Counted from the first letter of the stretch, positions 27,324 to 37,053 are shown. The stretch is 64,000 bases of DNA from Chloroflexota bacterium (GCA_030603665.1 JAUVXJ010000007.1:62001-126000), one strand, 5' to 3'. The notes: generated by a model not told the origin, from the letters alone. Numbers and translations: made by a program.

Positions 27324-27915
27324 GGCTCCGGCGGAGATAAGGTGTCTTCGCACCACCTAGTCCGCGGACGGAAAGGACCAGTTTGCATCGCTCTGCTGCT
27401 GGGGCTACCGCGGCGCCGTCCTCCGTATTGCCCAGCGCGGTCCAGGGCAACACAAGGTAGTGGTAGGCCTTGAGGAGTCCCCGAGACCAGGCATCGAGAT
27501 TCGGCTCCACCAGAAGAATGGGTGTCTGCAGTCTCTGCGTGGCTGCTCCAGACCCCTGGATCGGGCTACCACCGCGCAATCCTCGTGCAATCTCCCCAGA
27601 ACACTGGGTCGTGCCGGGAGCAATGTGGCAAGCACCCGGCATTCCAGCGGAGCAAGAGAGGACGGGAGCCATTCACTCCACCCTCCTTCACTGTACGATC
27701 GGAGTCGCCCCACAGCCAGTTCACCACGAGGATCAAGTATCGAATTGCAAGAGGCAGATCGAGACCCAGGTTGCACCGGATGCGCTTCGCCACCTCTTCC
27801 GCGGCATCATAGAACAGGCAGCAATAGCCCCATCTCAGCGCTCTGGAGTGGTCCAATCAAGGCACGAGAGAAGAATGAGGCTATCGGGCTGAGAGTGCTC
27901 CAATGACCAGGCCCC
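27324..27915. other. Gene-free stretch, possibly decayed coding sequence
   Basis: About 590 bases without a convincing gene. On the - strand two protein-like segments occur in different frames: about 27720-27850 encodes YDAAEEVAKRIRCNLGLDLP and a following hydrophobic stretch, and about 27430-27560 encodes ILLVEPNLDAWSRGLLKAYH. This could be a frameshifted remnant, but I recognise no family. No RNA gene or strong hairpin is visible. Confidence 0.3.
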
Positions 27916-29040
27916 TCATTGGATTACGAACAACTCCTCCGCATCCCCGTAGTTGGTCAGAATCTCAGATCCCTCTTCCGTGATCAGGACCAAGTCCTCC
28001 ACCTGATATCCTCCCACCTCCTCGCTGAAGTGCACCGGCTCAATGCACATCAACATGTTGGGACGCAGCTCCTCTTCGTTGTAGGGGTGCAGCATGGGAG
28101 CTTCGTGAGTCTCAAAGCCGAATCCATGACCACAGTGGGGTCCAGGGTACTCGATCCCGAACTTGGCGTAGCTCTCCACGACACAGTTGAAGACATCACA
28201 GGCGCGGACACCAGGCCCCATGAACTCGATGGCTTTTCTCTCTACCTCACGCACCTTCTTGTATGTTTCCGCTTGAACTCCGCTGGGCTCGCCCACCACT
28301 GCCATGCGAGCCACATCTGAGCCGTAGCACTCCCACGAACCACCGAAATCCACACGCACCAGATCCCCGGGTTCGATGCGACGCTCTCTCGCCGGCGGAT
28401 GAGGCACGTAGCTCTGGTCAGCGACGCCAAGTATGCCGAAGACGACATCGGTGGCGCCGTAGAGAGCAACGTTCTCCTTGATAGTCCGCAACAGATCCCG
28501 CTCGGTGTCACCTGCCTTTGCCTGCCCAAAGGCCTCCAGTATGGCCCGCTCGGTAGCCCGGCCAGCCTCTCCAAACCTCTGGATCTCCCCCTCTGTCTTG
28601 AGGCTTCGCACATGGTCGAAGAGCCAGTCACACGCCTCGAGCGAGGCCTTGGGAAGCGCCTCACTCAATTCCTGGTAGTAACCTGCGCCCAGACGCCTGG
28701 CTTCGATCCCTACGCGCCCCTGTGCCAGACCTTTCTCCTTAAGGACATCTCCCAGGAGGTGCATCGGCGCCTCCGCGAACTCCACATAGGAGCGCACATC
28801 ATCAATCCAGGATTCCTGTCTAGCCAGGCTCTCTTCGATATTGCACACGAGCAGGGCATCGTCACCGCTCGCGGGCAACACGGTCATCGCCAGGCGATCT
28901 GGAATACTGACCTGGGTCAGGATGTAAGCACCCGAGGTATAGAAAACATTGGGCTGCGACACAGCTACCACAGCGTCGAGGCCGCTCTCGCCCAACGATC
29001 TCTGGAACTCCTGCACGTTCATCAGTTTCTCTCTGGTCAT
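27916..29040 (-). CDS. M24-family metallopeptidase (Xaa-Pro peptidase/creatinase-like)
   Basis: This 374-residue protein has an N-terminal creatinase domain (about 1-125) and a C-terminal pita-bread domain (about 135-374). The five metal ligands of M24 peptidases are visible: Asp in VRVDFGG, Asp in GSDVARMA, His in GHGFGFETHE, Glu in CIEPVHF and Glu in YQVEDLVLIT. Members are prolidases or aminopeptidase P, or metal-free creatinases; here the ligands are intact, so peptidase activity is expected. GGAGGAG lies 7 bases before the ATG. It is the last gene of the - strand amino-compound cluster and may split an X-Pro dipeptide or related amide brought in by the ABC importer (inference). Confidence 0.9.
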   Translation of the reverse strand: MTREKLMNVQEFQRSLGESGLDAVVAVSQPNVFYTSGAYILTQVSIPDRLAMTVLPASGDDALLVCNIEESLARQESWIDDVRSYVEFAEAPMHLLGDVLKEKGLAQGRVGIEARRLGAGYYQELSEALPKASLEACDWLFDHVRSLKTEGEIQRFGEAGRATERAILEAFGQAKAGDTERDLLRTIKENVALYGATDVVFGILGVADQSYVPHPPARERRIEPGDLVRVDFGGSWECYGSDVARMAVVGEPSGVQAETYKKVREVERKAIEFMGPGVRACDVFNCVVESYAKFGIEYPGPHCGHGFGFETHEAPMLHPYNEEELRPNMLMCIEPVHFSEEVGGYQVEDLVLITEEGSEILTNYGDAEELFVIQ

Positions 29041-29218
29041 CTGTCATCTCCTCCGAAGACTTGTCATCTTAGCCACACACAATCATGGCGTTCATCCAAC
29101 ACTAGCCTGCCCATAGCCGTCTGCGACTCCGTCCGTGTGGTTCCTCCATCACCTCCCCTGATGATGGAGCGAATTCCACCAACGAAGAAGAGCATGGCGG
29201 CTACGTTGCTGCCACTTC

Positions 29219-30358
29219 TCAGCGCGACTGTTCCATCACAGATAGGACATGGTCGATTTCCCCCTCTGTGTTGAAGAAATGGGGGGAAATCCGCAGCCGA
29301 TTCCCCGCCTTCATCGAGGCAACGACCCTGTTCTCTCTGAGCAATTCGTCCACCTTCTCTGCGTCGGCCACCACACAGGTGACAATCCCGCTCCGAGTTC
29401 CTGGTGGGGTGCGCAGCTCGAAATCCAGCTCATCCAACCCGTTCCACAGCCTGGAACTCAGCTTGAGTACCTGCTCCTCGATCCGGTCCACACCGATGCC
29501 CAGGATGTAGTCCAGCGAAGCCCTCAGCTCGAAGAGACCCTGAAAATGGACAGTGGCGTACTCGAACTTTCTGGCCGTCTCGTGGAGCTCTGCAGGAAAC
29601 TTCCCCTGAGCGAACTCCTGCAACGGATTCGACCACGCCTTGGCCTGCATCTCACCTGCAAAGACGGGTTCCATGTTCTGCAGCAGCTCTTCCCTCACGT
29701 AGAAGAACGCCAACCCGAGAGGCCCCAGAAGCCACTTGTACGTCCCGCAGGTGAGGAAATCTACACCCATCGCCTTGACGTCCACCCGGATGGCGCCGAC
29801 AGCCTGTATGGCATCCACATGCAGATAGGCGCCGTGACTGTGTGCCAAGTCGGCCAGACCCTTGAGGTCAGCCACGTGGCCGTTGCTATATGAAACGTGG
29901 CTCACGCTGACAACCTTCGTCCGGTCGTCCACCGCAGGCACGAAATCCGAGACCCGCGAAGCACCGCCCTCATCCTCAATAACGCGGTTCTCCAATCCCC
30001 TTCTCTTCTCCTGGGCCAACCAAACCAGCCCATTTGACGGATATGACTGGCTACCCCAGACAACATTGTCTCCAGGGCCAAAAGGCAGGGACGTGGCCAC
30101 CAGGTTGGTGCCTTGGGTAGTGCTGGTCGTGATGGCAACCTCTTCCGGGTTGGCGTTGATCAGCTCAGCTATCTTGCCCCGCACCTCCTCCATCACACCC
30201 AGCCAGTCGCGGACGCGCCCGGCGGTGCCCTTACTTCTTCTCTCGAGAAAGTCCACCCCTGCCTGCAAAGCGGGAAGGGGATAGGGACCATCGTACGCTG
30301 TATCCAGGTACGCCAGATCCCGTGTCACAGGGAAGTCAGAACGGATTTGAGCATTCAT
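29219..30358 (-). CDS. Class V aminotransferase-fold PLP enzyme, copy 1
   Basis: This 379-residue protein of the cysteine desulfurase/isopenicillin-N-epimerase group has TTSTTQGTNLVATSL (phosphate binding), YLHVDAIQAVGAI with the ring-stacking Asp/Gln region, and Schiff-base Lys208 in CGTYKWLLGP. The IscS-type catalytic Cys loop is not evident, so epimerase, lyase or transaminase activity is more likely than desulfuration. A close paralogue with its Lys at the same residue number lies at 40452-41690, and a truncated third copy near 38.8 kb. Upstream are a hairpin and a deleted tRNA-Gly copy, mirroring the layout of the other intact gene. Confidence 0.9.
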   Translation of the reverse strand: MNAQIRSDFPVTRDLAYLDTAYDGPYPLPALQAGVDFLERRSKGTAGRVRDWLGVMEEVRGKIAELINANPEEVAITTSTTQGTNLVATSLPFGPGDNVVWGSQSYPSNGLVWLAQEKRRGLENRVIEDEGGASRVSDFVPAVDDRTKVVSVSHVSYSNGHVADLKGLADLAHSHGAYLHVDAIQAVGAIRVDVKAMGVDFLTCGTYKWLLGPLGLAFFYVREELLQNMEPVFAGEMQAKAWSNPLQEFAQGKFPAELHETARKFEYATVHFQGLFELRASLDYILGIGVDRIEEQVLKLSSRLWNGLDELDFELRTPPGTRSGIVTCVVADAEKVDELLRENRVVASMKAGNRLRISPHFFNTEGEIDHVLSVMEQSR

Positions 30359-30515
30359 CGGTCCTCTTGCCTCCGGACAAGTGAGTCAACCCCAGCCTCG
30401 AGCTCATCGCGATGCGAGGCTGCAGTTGCCTTGGACAACGATCTGATCAGGATACGAGGACTCGCACAGAGTGCCAGTCGGACCGCCCATACTTAGTGCC
30501 CCCACAACAAGTCAA

Positions 30516-30543
30516 CAGATCCCAGGTGGATGCCTGGGATCTG
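30516..30543 (-). terminator. 11-bp hairpin after the tRNA-Gly remnant
   Basis: A perfect 11-base inverted repeat (CAGATCCCAGG) with a 6-base loop. It lies 16 bases beyond the 3' end of the tRNA remnant and resembles in stem sequence (TCCCAGG/CCTGGGA) and position the hairpin after the intact tRNA-Gly. It is best read as an inherited tRNA terminator. It now lies in the leader of the class V gene. Confidence 0.6.
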
Positions 30544-30559
30544 TACACCGATCTGTGGA

Positions 30560-30608
30560 CGGGGACATGGGATTCGAACCCCCGACGCTCTGACTGTCAT
30601 ACACCCGC
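30560..30608 (-). pseudogene. Deleted tRNA-Gly copy
   Basis: On the - strand the sequence opens with GCGGGTGT, the same 5' end as the intact tRNA-Gly at 41788-41860. After a gap of about 24 bases that removes the anticodon stem it continues CGGGGGTTCGAATCCCATG, the T-arm. The acceptor 3' strand no longer pairs with the 5' strand. It cannot fold as a tRNA. The rest of the 30359-30710 gap holds only this remnant and the adjacent hairpin. Confidence 0.6.
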
Positions 30609-30710
30609 GGTCCCGGGCGAATGTAAGGCCGTGTTTCATCGACTGGCGGAAACCACGGCGCGTCTCAAGCACCTACTCAACAGACTCGGCAGCCGCCCGC
30701 CGTGATGTGT

Positions 30711-31697
30711 CTAGAAGTCAAACTCCACTCCCAGCCCTTCACTCTTCGCCTTCTGATAGGTGTGCAGGGCCGTGACCGCGTCCTGGAATGCAAGTCCAAC
30801 GCTCTTGTAGAGAGTTACCTCTTCGTCGTTTTCCCTTCCTGTCAGCTCACCGCTGATCACATCTGCCAGTCCACCATAGATATCCGACTCCTTGAACGCC
30901 CCTTCTTCGATGGGTATCAGGAGATCCCCCGCCTCCGCCAGACATGCATCCACGGAATCGCAGACTATCTTGGAGCGAACGATCGTCTTCGTGTCCAGCT
31001 CCCTCATCTTCGGTGCGTGACTGCCCACGCCGTTGATGTGTACCCCCGGACTGAGATCTTCGCCATCGAATATCGGGGTCGGCGAAGTGGTGGCCGTGGC
31101 CACGACATCGGCCCCGGCTAGAGCCTCCTTTGGCGATCCGACCACGTTCACCTTGTCAGGTACGGGCCCACGGCCCGCCGTTTCCTTGGCGAACTTCTCC
31201 GCTGCCTTGCGATCGGTGTCGAATACCCTTACTTCGCTGATCTTCCTGACCGTGCAGATCGCTTCCAGTTGGGTCACACCCTGCACACCAGCCCCGAAGA
31301 TCGCTGCAACGCTGGCATTCTCCATGGCCAGATACTTCGTAGCCACGCCAGAAGCAGCGCCGGTGCGCACTGCCGTGAGATAGCCTCCATCCATGATGGA
31401 CAGCGGGATGCCTGTCTCTGTGTCAAGCAGAGTGACAGTCCCGAAGATCGTCGGCAGCCCCTTCTTGGGATTGCCCTTGAAGGCGGTCACTGTCTTGATG
31501 GCCAGCGCGCCCATCTCCTTGACCAGCGCCGGCATGAAACCGGCTAGCCCGTCCTTCTCCGGTAGGAAGATCACCGGCCGCTGGGGCATGTCCACTCGAC
31601 CCTCACCAAGCTCAACGAATCCTCGCTCCAAGAGCCGGACAGAGTCTTCCATACTCAGCGCCTTTTCCACATCAGAACGACTCAGTAGCAGCGTCAC
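30711..31697 (-). CDS. Ornithine cyclodeaminase/mu-crystallin family protein
   Basis: This 328-residue NAD(P)-binding protein has the family's substrate Lys/Arg region (GALAIKTVTAFKGNP), YLTAVRTGAASGVATKYL, the nucleotide-binding AIFGAGVQGVTQLEAI with acidic VRVFDTD, and HINGVGSHAPKMRELD with the catalytic-type Asp. Members include ornithine cyclodeaminase, alanine dehydrogenase, ketimine reductases and tauropine or lysine cyclodeaminases. The start is GTG with AAGGAGG 5 bases upstream. It sits among PLP enzymes and an amino-acid importer, so reduction of an imine or release of ammonia from an amino acid is plausible. Confidence 0.9.
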   Translation of the reverse strand: MTLLLSRSDVEKALSMEDSVRLLERGFVELGEGRVDMPQRPVIFLPEKDGLAGFMPALVKEMGALAIKTVTAFKGNPKKGLPTIFGTVTLLDTETGIPLSIMDGGYLTAVRTGAASGVATKYLAMENASVAAIFGAGVQGVTQLEAICTVRKISEVRVFDTDRKAAEKFAKETAGRGPVPDKVNVVGSPKEALAGADVVATATTSPTPIFDGEDLSPGVHINGVGSHAPKMRELDTKTIVRSKIVCDSVDACLAEAGDLLIPIEEGAFKESDIYGGLADVISGELTGRENDEEVTLYKSVGLAFQDAVTALHTYQKAKSEGLGVEFDF

Positions 31698-31882
31698 CTT
31701 ATCCTCCTTATATACCCGTATGGGTTGTCCGTTCGACCAGACAGTTCCGTTGAACTAGGCGGACCCAAACCCTGATAGCAAGCGCACGTTTGCGGAGCGC
31801 GCTCTTGGCTATGCTGGATCGCCTAGCGAAAACCTCGTTCGTGCCCCCAAGCCTCACAAAGGAGATCAGTGATCTCAGTCAG

Positions 31883-33157
31883 TCAGTTGGGCGGCAAGAC
31901 GTACCCATATGCCTCGGCTAGGCCCTTCCGCAGAGCTTCGAGAGACGGTTCCACGAGTGGAACATCGGGCAAGTAGTCTTGGGTGGCAGCCGGATCCTTC
32001 AGACCGCCCGAGGTGACCAGAGCGACCACAGTCTCCTCCTCATCTATCTTGCCCATCTCTCGCAGCTTCTTGATCACAGCCAGACTCAGAACTCCCGATG
32101 CCTCCGCGTATATGCCTTCGCTGGACGCCAGCTCCAGCTGCATATCCATTATCTCGTCGTCCGAGGCAATCTCAGCGATCCCACCCGAATCTTGTAGTAC
32201 CTTGAGAGCCTGATAAGTACTGGTGTCAAGGGCAACAGAGAAGGCCACTGTAGACCAATCCGCGACCGGCACCTCCTCGACGTGGTCCAACCCTTTGGCC
32301 AGCGCGTTCCTTAGCGGCCCCCAAGCCTCAGCTGCTATCATCTGTGGTGTACTGCCTATTAGTCCCAACTCCAAGAATTCGTTGAACCCTTTCCAAGACC
32401 CAAAGAAGGAACCACCGCAACATACGGGCACAACCATCCTATCTGGTGCGCGCCAACCGAGCTGTTCGCATATCTCGAAGGCTATGGTCTTGTAACCGTC
32501 TACGCCGTAGGGATCATACCCCGCGTAACGATGGGCAACATCGTCAAAGCAATACCAACCGAATTGTGCTACGCAGGCATCTTGTAGCCTCCAGCAGTCC
32601 TTCCACGTAGGGAGGTGGACGACTTTCGCCCCATACGCTTGCATGAGCGTTTTCATTGTCCTCGGCCAAGCCTCAAGGGTGAAGATGACACTTCCCAGGC
32701 CTGCCCTGGCGCCGTAGGCTGCAGTTGCGGCCCCATGATTGCCAGCTGACCTGCTGGTGACGGCATCGGCCCCGAATTGCACTGCCATGGAACACGACGA
32801 TGAGGCCAGCCTGTCTTTGAAAGACCAGGTCGGGTTTCTTGATTCATCCTTGACGTACAGGTTTTTCAGTCCTAGTTTCTTTCCCAGGGAAGAACACTTG
32901 ACGAGTGGAGTCATACCTTCCCCCAGGGAGACAATATTCGCCTCGTCCGGCGGCAGGAACTCCTTGTATCGCCAGATAGTTGGAGGCCGCTCGGCTAGCA
33001 ACTCCTTTCGAAACACTCGCTTGATCTGGTCGTAATCGTACGTACACTCAACATTGGACGATTCCTCGTCGACACACTTGACACAACCGCGGTGCATCCT
33101 CTGGATGGGATACTCTGTCCCGCATCTGAGGCATCTGAGGCCTGTCAAGAAGCTCAT
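31883..33157 (-). CDS. Threonine synthase-like PLP-dependent enzyme with N-terminal zinc ribbon
   Basis: This 424-residue fold-type II PLP enzyme begins with a zinc-ribbon pair (Cys9, Cys12, Cys25, Cys28), followed by SLGEGMTPLV, the Schiff-base Lys114 in NPTWSFKDR, SRSAGNHGAATAAYG and a C-terminal VTSGGLKDP. The layout resembles ThrC-like and diaminopropionate/threonine-dehydratase-like enzymes. The usual ThrC phosphate-binding GNFG is replaced by CCGGSFFGSW, so a phosphorylated substrate is not assured. AGGGAGGGGAG precedes the ATG. The 280-base gap before it, after livF, has no terminator that I can see, so it may be co-transcribed with the importer. Amino-acid elimination or deamination is the likely role. 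Confidence 0.87.
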   Translation of the reverse strand: MSFLTGLRCLRCGTEYPIQRMHRGCVKCVDEESSNVECTYDYDQIKRVFRKELLAERPPTIWRYKEFLPPDEANIVSLGEGMTPLVKCSSLGKKLGLKNLYVKDESRNPTWSFKDRLASSSCSMAVQFGADAVTSRSAGNHGAATAAYGARAGLGSVIFTLEAWPRTMKTLMQAYGAKVVHLPTWKDCWRLQDACVAQFGWYCFDDVAHRYAGYDPYGVDGYKTIAFEICEQLGWRAPDRMVVPVCCGGSFFGSWKGFNEFLELGLIGSTPQMIAAEAWGPLRNALAKGLDHVEEVPVADWSTVAFSVALDTSTYQALKVLQDSGGIAEIASDDEIMDMQLELASSEGIYAEASGVLSLAVIKKLREMGKIDEEETVVALVTSGGLKDPAATQDYLPDVPLVEPSLEALRKGLAEAYGYVLPPN

Positions 33158-33442
33158 ATTCTCCCCTCCCTATTCTATGAAAAGACCTGGACTTTCGTGA
33201 TGATACCCGGCAAGAGGTCCGGGGGCCCCTTTGTCCCGACTAAGGTGTCCCCGAGCGGCAATGCCCAAGAATGGACTCGCAGCCCAAGCGGAACCAGTCG
33301 GATGCTCCGCGGTATACCAAGACAGCAGGCGTTCGCCACCGCTGTCGCCAGCAAGCCATCCGCGCCACTCTCGTCCATTGGACGCGAAGCCCGCTCAGCA
33401 TTCAGCAGCATACCTTATTCCCCCTGCACCTGGGTGAGACTA

Positions 33443-34162
33443 TCACCCACCCAAGTAGTGTCTTCTCACCTCTTCGTTGTTCGCGATTTCCTCTCCGGTG
33501 CCCTCGAATCCTATCTGGCCCAGCACCAGGACAATACCATGGTCTGAGACTGAGAGCGCCTTCTTTGCGTTTTGCTCCACCATCACAGTCGTCGTCCCGT
33601 CGGCATTGATCCTCTGAATCGCTTTGAAAACCAGTTCCACTAGCTGAGGAGCCAAGCCCAAAGATGGTTCGTCTATCATGATCAGTTTCGGATGCAGCAG
33701 CAGAGCCATAGCCATCTCCAGGATCTGCTGCTCCCCACCGCTCATGTTGCCCGCCATGACCTCTTTCCGAGCCTCGAGGATAGGGAACCGTTCGAACATG
33801 CTCTCTATGTCAGCCTTCACCTCTTTGTCAGTCCTGATGTATGCTCCCATTTCTAGATTATCATTCACCGACATTGCGGGGAAGTTGCATCGACCTTGGG
33901 GCACGTAGGAGAGCCCCAGTCGCAGGATGTCAGTAGGCCTCTTGTTGGCAATATCCTGACCGTCGAACACCACGGAGCCGTGGCTTGCCTTCACCAATCC
34001 AAAGACCGTTTTCAGGAGCGTGGACTTGCCCGCCCCGTTGGCGCCTATGATGGATGCTATCTCGCCGTTCTCAATCTCCAGGGAGACACCCTTCAACACC
34101 TCGATCTCCCCGTAGCCAGAGAAGAGATCATTGATCTCTAGGATTCTCGCCTCATCTGCCAA
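33443..34162 (-). CDS. livF: Branched-chain amino acid-type ABC transporter ATPase LivF
   Basis: This 239-residue ABC ATPase has LEINDLFSGYGEIEVLKGVSL, Walker A GANGAGKST, signature MSGGEQQILEMAMAL and Walker B LIMIDEPSLGLAP, the last typical of LivF. The start is TTG 34162 with GGAGG 6 bases upstream; it overlaps the livG stop by 11 bases, so the pair is translationally coupled. A longer in-frame extension to 34255 lies inside livG and does not resemble any LivF N-terminus. It works with LivG to power the LivHM permease. Confidence 0.93.
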   Translation of the reverse strand: MADEARILEINDLFSGYGEIEVLKGVSLEIENGEIASIIGANGAGKSTLLKTVFGLVKASHGSVVFDGQDIANKRPTDILRLGLSYVPQGRCNFPAMSVNDNLEMGAYIRTDKEVKADIESMFERFPILEARKEVMAGNMSGGEQQILEMAMALLLHPKLIMIDEPSLGLAPQLVELVFKAIQRINADGTTTVMVEQNAKKALSVSDHGIVLVLGQIGFEGTGEEIANNEEVRRHYLGG

Positions 34163-34907
34163 AGTACGCCTCCATGCATCGCTCGTTGTTCCGTATGGAG
34201 TCAGGCGGGCCTTCCGCGATCTTGCGTCCAGCATCCAGGACGATGATGCGCTCACAAATGTCCATGACCACCTCCATATTGTGCTCGATGAAGAAGATGG
34301 TCTTGCCAGCCCTATTCAGGTCGACCATGTGTTCTTTCATTCTGTTAATCATGGTGGGATTGATCGCTGCCGCCGGCTCATCGAGAAGCAGGAGATCGGG
34401 ATCTGGCATCAAGGCCGTGGCGAATATTAGCAGCTTGTATTGACCGTAGGACAAGTTCCCGGCCGGCTGATCTCGCAGGTGAGTGAGTCCCACAAAATCC
34501 ATCAACTCCTCCGCTCTTTCTGTGGCTTCTTGCTCCAAACGTCTGACCTTCCTCGTCAGAAGAACCCGCTCGAGGATGCTTTCCCCCTGGTGCTGCTGAA
34601 TGCCCATAAGTAGATTCTCCACAACGCTCAATCTACGATAGATCCTGGCCTGCTGAAACGTTCGGCTGAGACCCAGGAGGGCTATCTCGTACGGGGCCCT
34701 CTTGGTGATGTCTCGATCTCGGTAGTGGACATGACCTGCGTCTGCCTCCAGGAATCCCGTCACACAGTTGAACAGGGTCGTCTTTCCTGATCCATTGGGG
34801 CCAATCAGGCTCACCAACTCCCCTGTCTCAATCGTGATGTCCACGTTGTCAACAGCGGTGAGCCCAAGAAACTTCTTTGTCAATCCCCTGACATCAAGAA
34901 GTGCCAT
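34152..34907 (-). CDS. livG: Branched-chain amino acid-type ABC transporter ATPase LivG
   Basis: This 251-residue ATPase has LLDVRGLTKKFLGLTAVDNV, Walker A GPNGSGKTT, the LivG-type signature LSYGQYKLLIFATAL and Walker B LLLLDEPAAAINP. The C-terminal tail ERIIVLDAGRKIAEGPP is typical of LivG. I use ATG 34907 (MALLDVRGL); the frame continues upstream to 35012, but that part has no family resemblance. It lies between livM and livF. Confidence 0.93.
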   Translation of the reverse strand: MALLDVRGLTKKFLGLTAVDNVDITIETGELVSLIGPNGSGKTTLFNCVTGFLEADAGHVHYRDRDITKRAPYEIALLGLSRTFQQARIYRRLSVVENLLMGIQQHQGESILERVLLTRKVRRLEQEATERAEELMDFVGLTHLRDQPAGNLSYGQYKLLIFATALMPDPDLLLLDEPAAAINPTMINRMKEHMVDLNRAGKTIFFIEHNMEVVMDICERIIVLDAGRKIAEGPPDSIRNNERCMEAYFGR

Positions 34908-35033
34908 CCCAGGTCTTCCCTTTCTAATCAGGTGGTCTTCAAACCCTTTGGATGATCGTCGGCCGCGCGGGATACGCAAAGCTGAATGCTGCGAGCAAGA
35001 CGAATCGATCACTTCTCCCCTGCGGTATCACCC

Positions 35034-36047
35034 TCATCCTGCCTTCTGATTGTTCTCACCACTGCTCGCAAGGGTACGAGCTAAAGGAAGCTTGCGCCAC
35101 CACTTCGTCACCACCCCATCCAGACCCTCAGGCATGTACCTAATCGCGAGAAGCAATAGCACTCCGTAAATCACCATTCGCAATGTCGGAGCAATGCGAA
35201 GGAACTCTGGGACAAAGGTGAACATAATGGCGCCCAAAACCACCCCTCTCATCCTGCCCACTCCTCCCACGAACAGCATGATGAGCAAGGCAATGGTCAT
35301 GTAACTGGAGAGAGCCTCCGGACAAGCGAGGGTTGAATAATGGGCGTAGTAAGCGCCCACGCTGCCCGCAATAAAGGCTCCAACCACGAAGGCGAAGGTC
35401 TTGTACTTCAACAGGTTCACTCCCGAAGCCATGGCCAGGATCTCGTCTTCGCGGATGGAAATGAAAGTTCTCCCCACCCTGGAGGTGGTCAGCCTCCAAC
35501 AGAGTACCACCACCAGGAGAAGGATAATAAGCATCAGATAGTAGTAGTCGCTCACGGACGAAACCCGCCAGTCGATCCAGGGGCCTAGAGTCAGCCTCGG
35601 CCTAGCGACACCGATCGTGCAATCGGTACCTCCGGTTAGCCACACCTCGTTATTCGCCACGAGCTGGATTATCAGGGCAAAACCTAATGTTCCTATGGCG
35701 AAGGAAGCCCCGGCCAACCTCAAGAAAGGGAAGCTAACCACAGAGGCCAAGCCCGCAGCAACGAACCCCGCGACGACGAGATTCACCAAGAAAGGGCTTG
35801 CAACTCTTGTGCTCAGTATGGCCGCAGCATAGGCTCCCACGCCGAAGAAGGTGGGATGAGCCAAAGACAACAGACCGACATGTCCCACGACCAAGTCATA
35901 GCTCAAGGCCAGTGCACAGTACACTCCAGTCATGATGAGGATGTGAACCAAGTAGCGGTTTTCGATCACCAGAGGCAGACCGATCAGGACCATCAACAGA
36001 GCTACTGATAGCGCAGCAGGAATCCATAGGTTCCTGGCACTTGTCAT
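35034..36047 (-). CDS. livM: Branched-chain amino acid-type ABC permease LivM
   Basis: This 337-residue permease has about nine to ten hydrophobic segments. LivM hallmarks are the early LSYDLVVGHVGLLSLAHPTFFGVGAYAA and later ISIREDEILAMASGVN (the coupling-helix region), then FVGGVGRMRGVVLGA. Its ATG overlaps the livH stop (ATGA), so the permease pair is translationally coupled. It forms the heteromeric channel with LivH. Confidence 0.93.
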   Translation of the reverse strand: MTSARNLWIPAALSVALLMVLIGLPLVIENRYLVHILIMTGVYCALALSYDLVVGHVGLLSLAHPTFFGVGAYAAAILSTRVASPFLVNLVVAGFVAAGLASVVSFPFLRLAGASFAIGTLGFALIIQLVANNEVWLTGGTDCTIGVARPRLTLGPWIDWRVSSVSDYYYLMLIILLLVVVLCWRLTTSRVGRTFISIREDEILAMASGVNLLKYKTFAFVVGAFIAGSVGAYYAHYSTLACPEALSSYMTIALLIMLFVGGVGRMRGVVLGAIMFTFVPEFLRIAPTLRMVIYGVLLLLAIRYMPEGLDGVVTKWWRKLPLARTLASSGENNQKAG

Positions 36048-36916
36048 ATTCCTACCTTGCCCCTGCCAAGCAATCCCTGCGGTCGCAAGAGCAGTACAAG
36101 GATCATCATCGCGAAGGCCATGGCGTCCGTATAGGCTGATGATATGTAGCCCGCGGTGAGAGCTTCCGTGACCCCCAGGATGATAGCTCCGTATATGGCA
36201 CCATTCACCTGCCCAAACCCACCCATGATGACCGCCGCAAAGGCTTTGAACGTCAGTCCCATACCCATAGTCGGGGATATCGTGAACAGCGGGGACACAA
36301 GGCTAGCCGCCAACCCCAGCAGCCCACAACTGATGGCAAAGGTGAGCGTGGAGAGTCGGCGGACATCGACACCCACCACTGCACAGGCCTCCCTGTTCTG
36401 AGACATGGCCTTCATCGCTTTCCCGGTCTTGGTCTTCTGAAGGAACAGGTGCAAAGCCAGGAAGCTAAGCAGCGTGACTACGACAACAATGATCCTCTGA
36501 AGCGACACCCGGAAACCTGCAACTTGGAGAATAGTCGCCGAATAGGAGGTAGGTACTTGCTTGGCTGTGCTCCCCCACATCAGCGTAAATGCGCTGATCA
36601 GGATAATGGAAGCGCCCAGCGTCGCGACTAGATGAACGTGCCACGGTCTATCAAGGATAGGGCGCACAATCACCCGCTCGAAGAGGCCGCCAAATCCAAA
36701 CATAACGACAGCAGAGACGCAGATCGCCACCGGATAGGGTAGTCCTAGCACGGAGTACGCGACGAAGAACACGTATGCCCCCACCATGAACAGATCTCCG
36801 TGGGCGAAGTTTATGAGCCGGGCAACTCCGAATATCAGCGCCTGCCCCACGGCTACGGAAGCGTACATAAGTCCAAGAGTCAATCCGTTGAGTAGTTGTT
36901 CAACAAAGGTTTCCAC
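36044..36916 (-). CDS. livH: Branched-chain amino acid-type ABC permease LivH
   Basis: This 290-residue permease starts at GTG. Family marks are LLNGLTLGLMYASVAVGQAL, NFAHGDLFMVGAYV, SQNREACAVVGVDVRRLS (coupling helix) and IMGGFGQVNGAIYG. It is separated from livK by a 264-base gap that contains a 12-bp hairpin, which may lower permease expression relative to the binding protein. Confidence 0.93.
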   Translation of the reverse strand: METFVEQLLNGLTLGLMYASVAVGQALIFGVARLINFAHGDLFMVGAYVFFVAYSVLGLPYPVAICVSAVVMFGFGGLFERVIVRPILDRPWHVHLVATLGASIILISAFTLMWGSTAKQVPTSYSATILQVAGFRVSLQRIIVVVVTLLSFLALHLFLQKTKTGKAMKAMSQNREACAVVGVDVRRLSTLTFAISCGLLGLAASLVSPLFTISPTMGMGLTFKAFAAVIMGGFGQVNGAIYGAIILGVTEALTAGYISSAYTDAMAFAMMILVLLLRPQGLLGRGKVGI

Positions 36917-37053
36917 AAGCTATACCCACCCCGCATAGGCCAACAGGTTTCCGACAATCTCTCTAGCACAAGTCACGCCCGGACCTGCCTCAGATGCCCC
37001 GGATCGAAGGCTCTCCTGACCCAGCCCACGACGCCGGTGCTGCAGCAGCGAGT

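Noticed and set aside
30540..30620. Intact tRNA gene
   Set aside because: The T-arm is clear, but the anticodon arm is missing and the acceptor strands do not pair; it is a deleted copy of tRNA-Gly.
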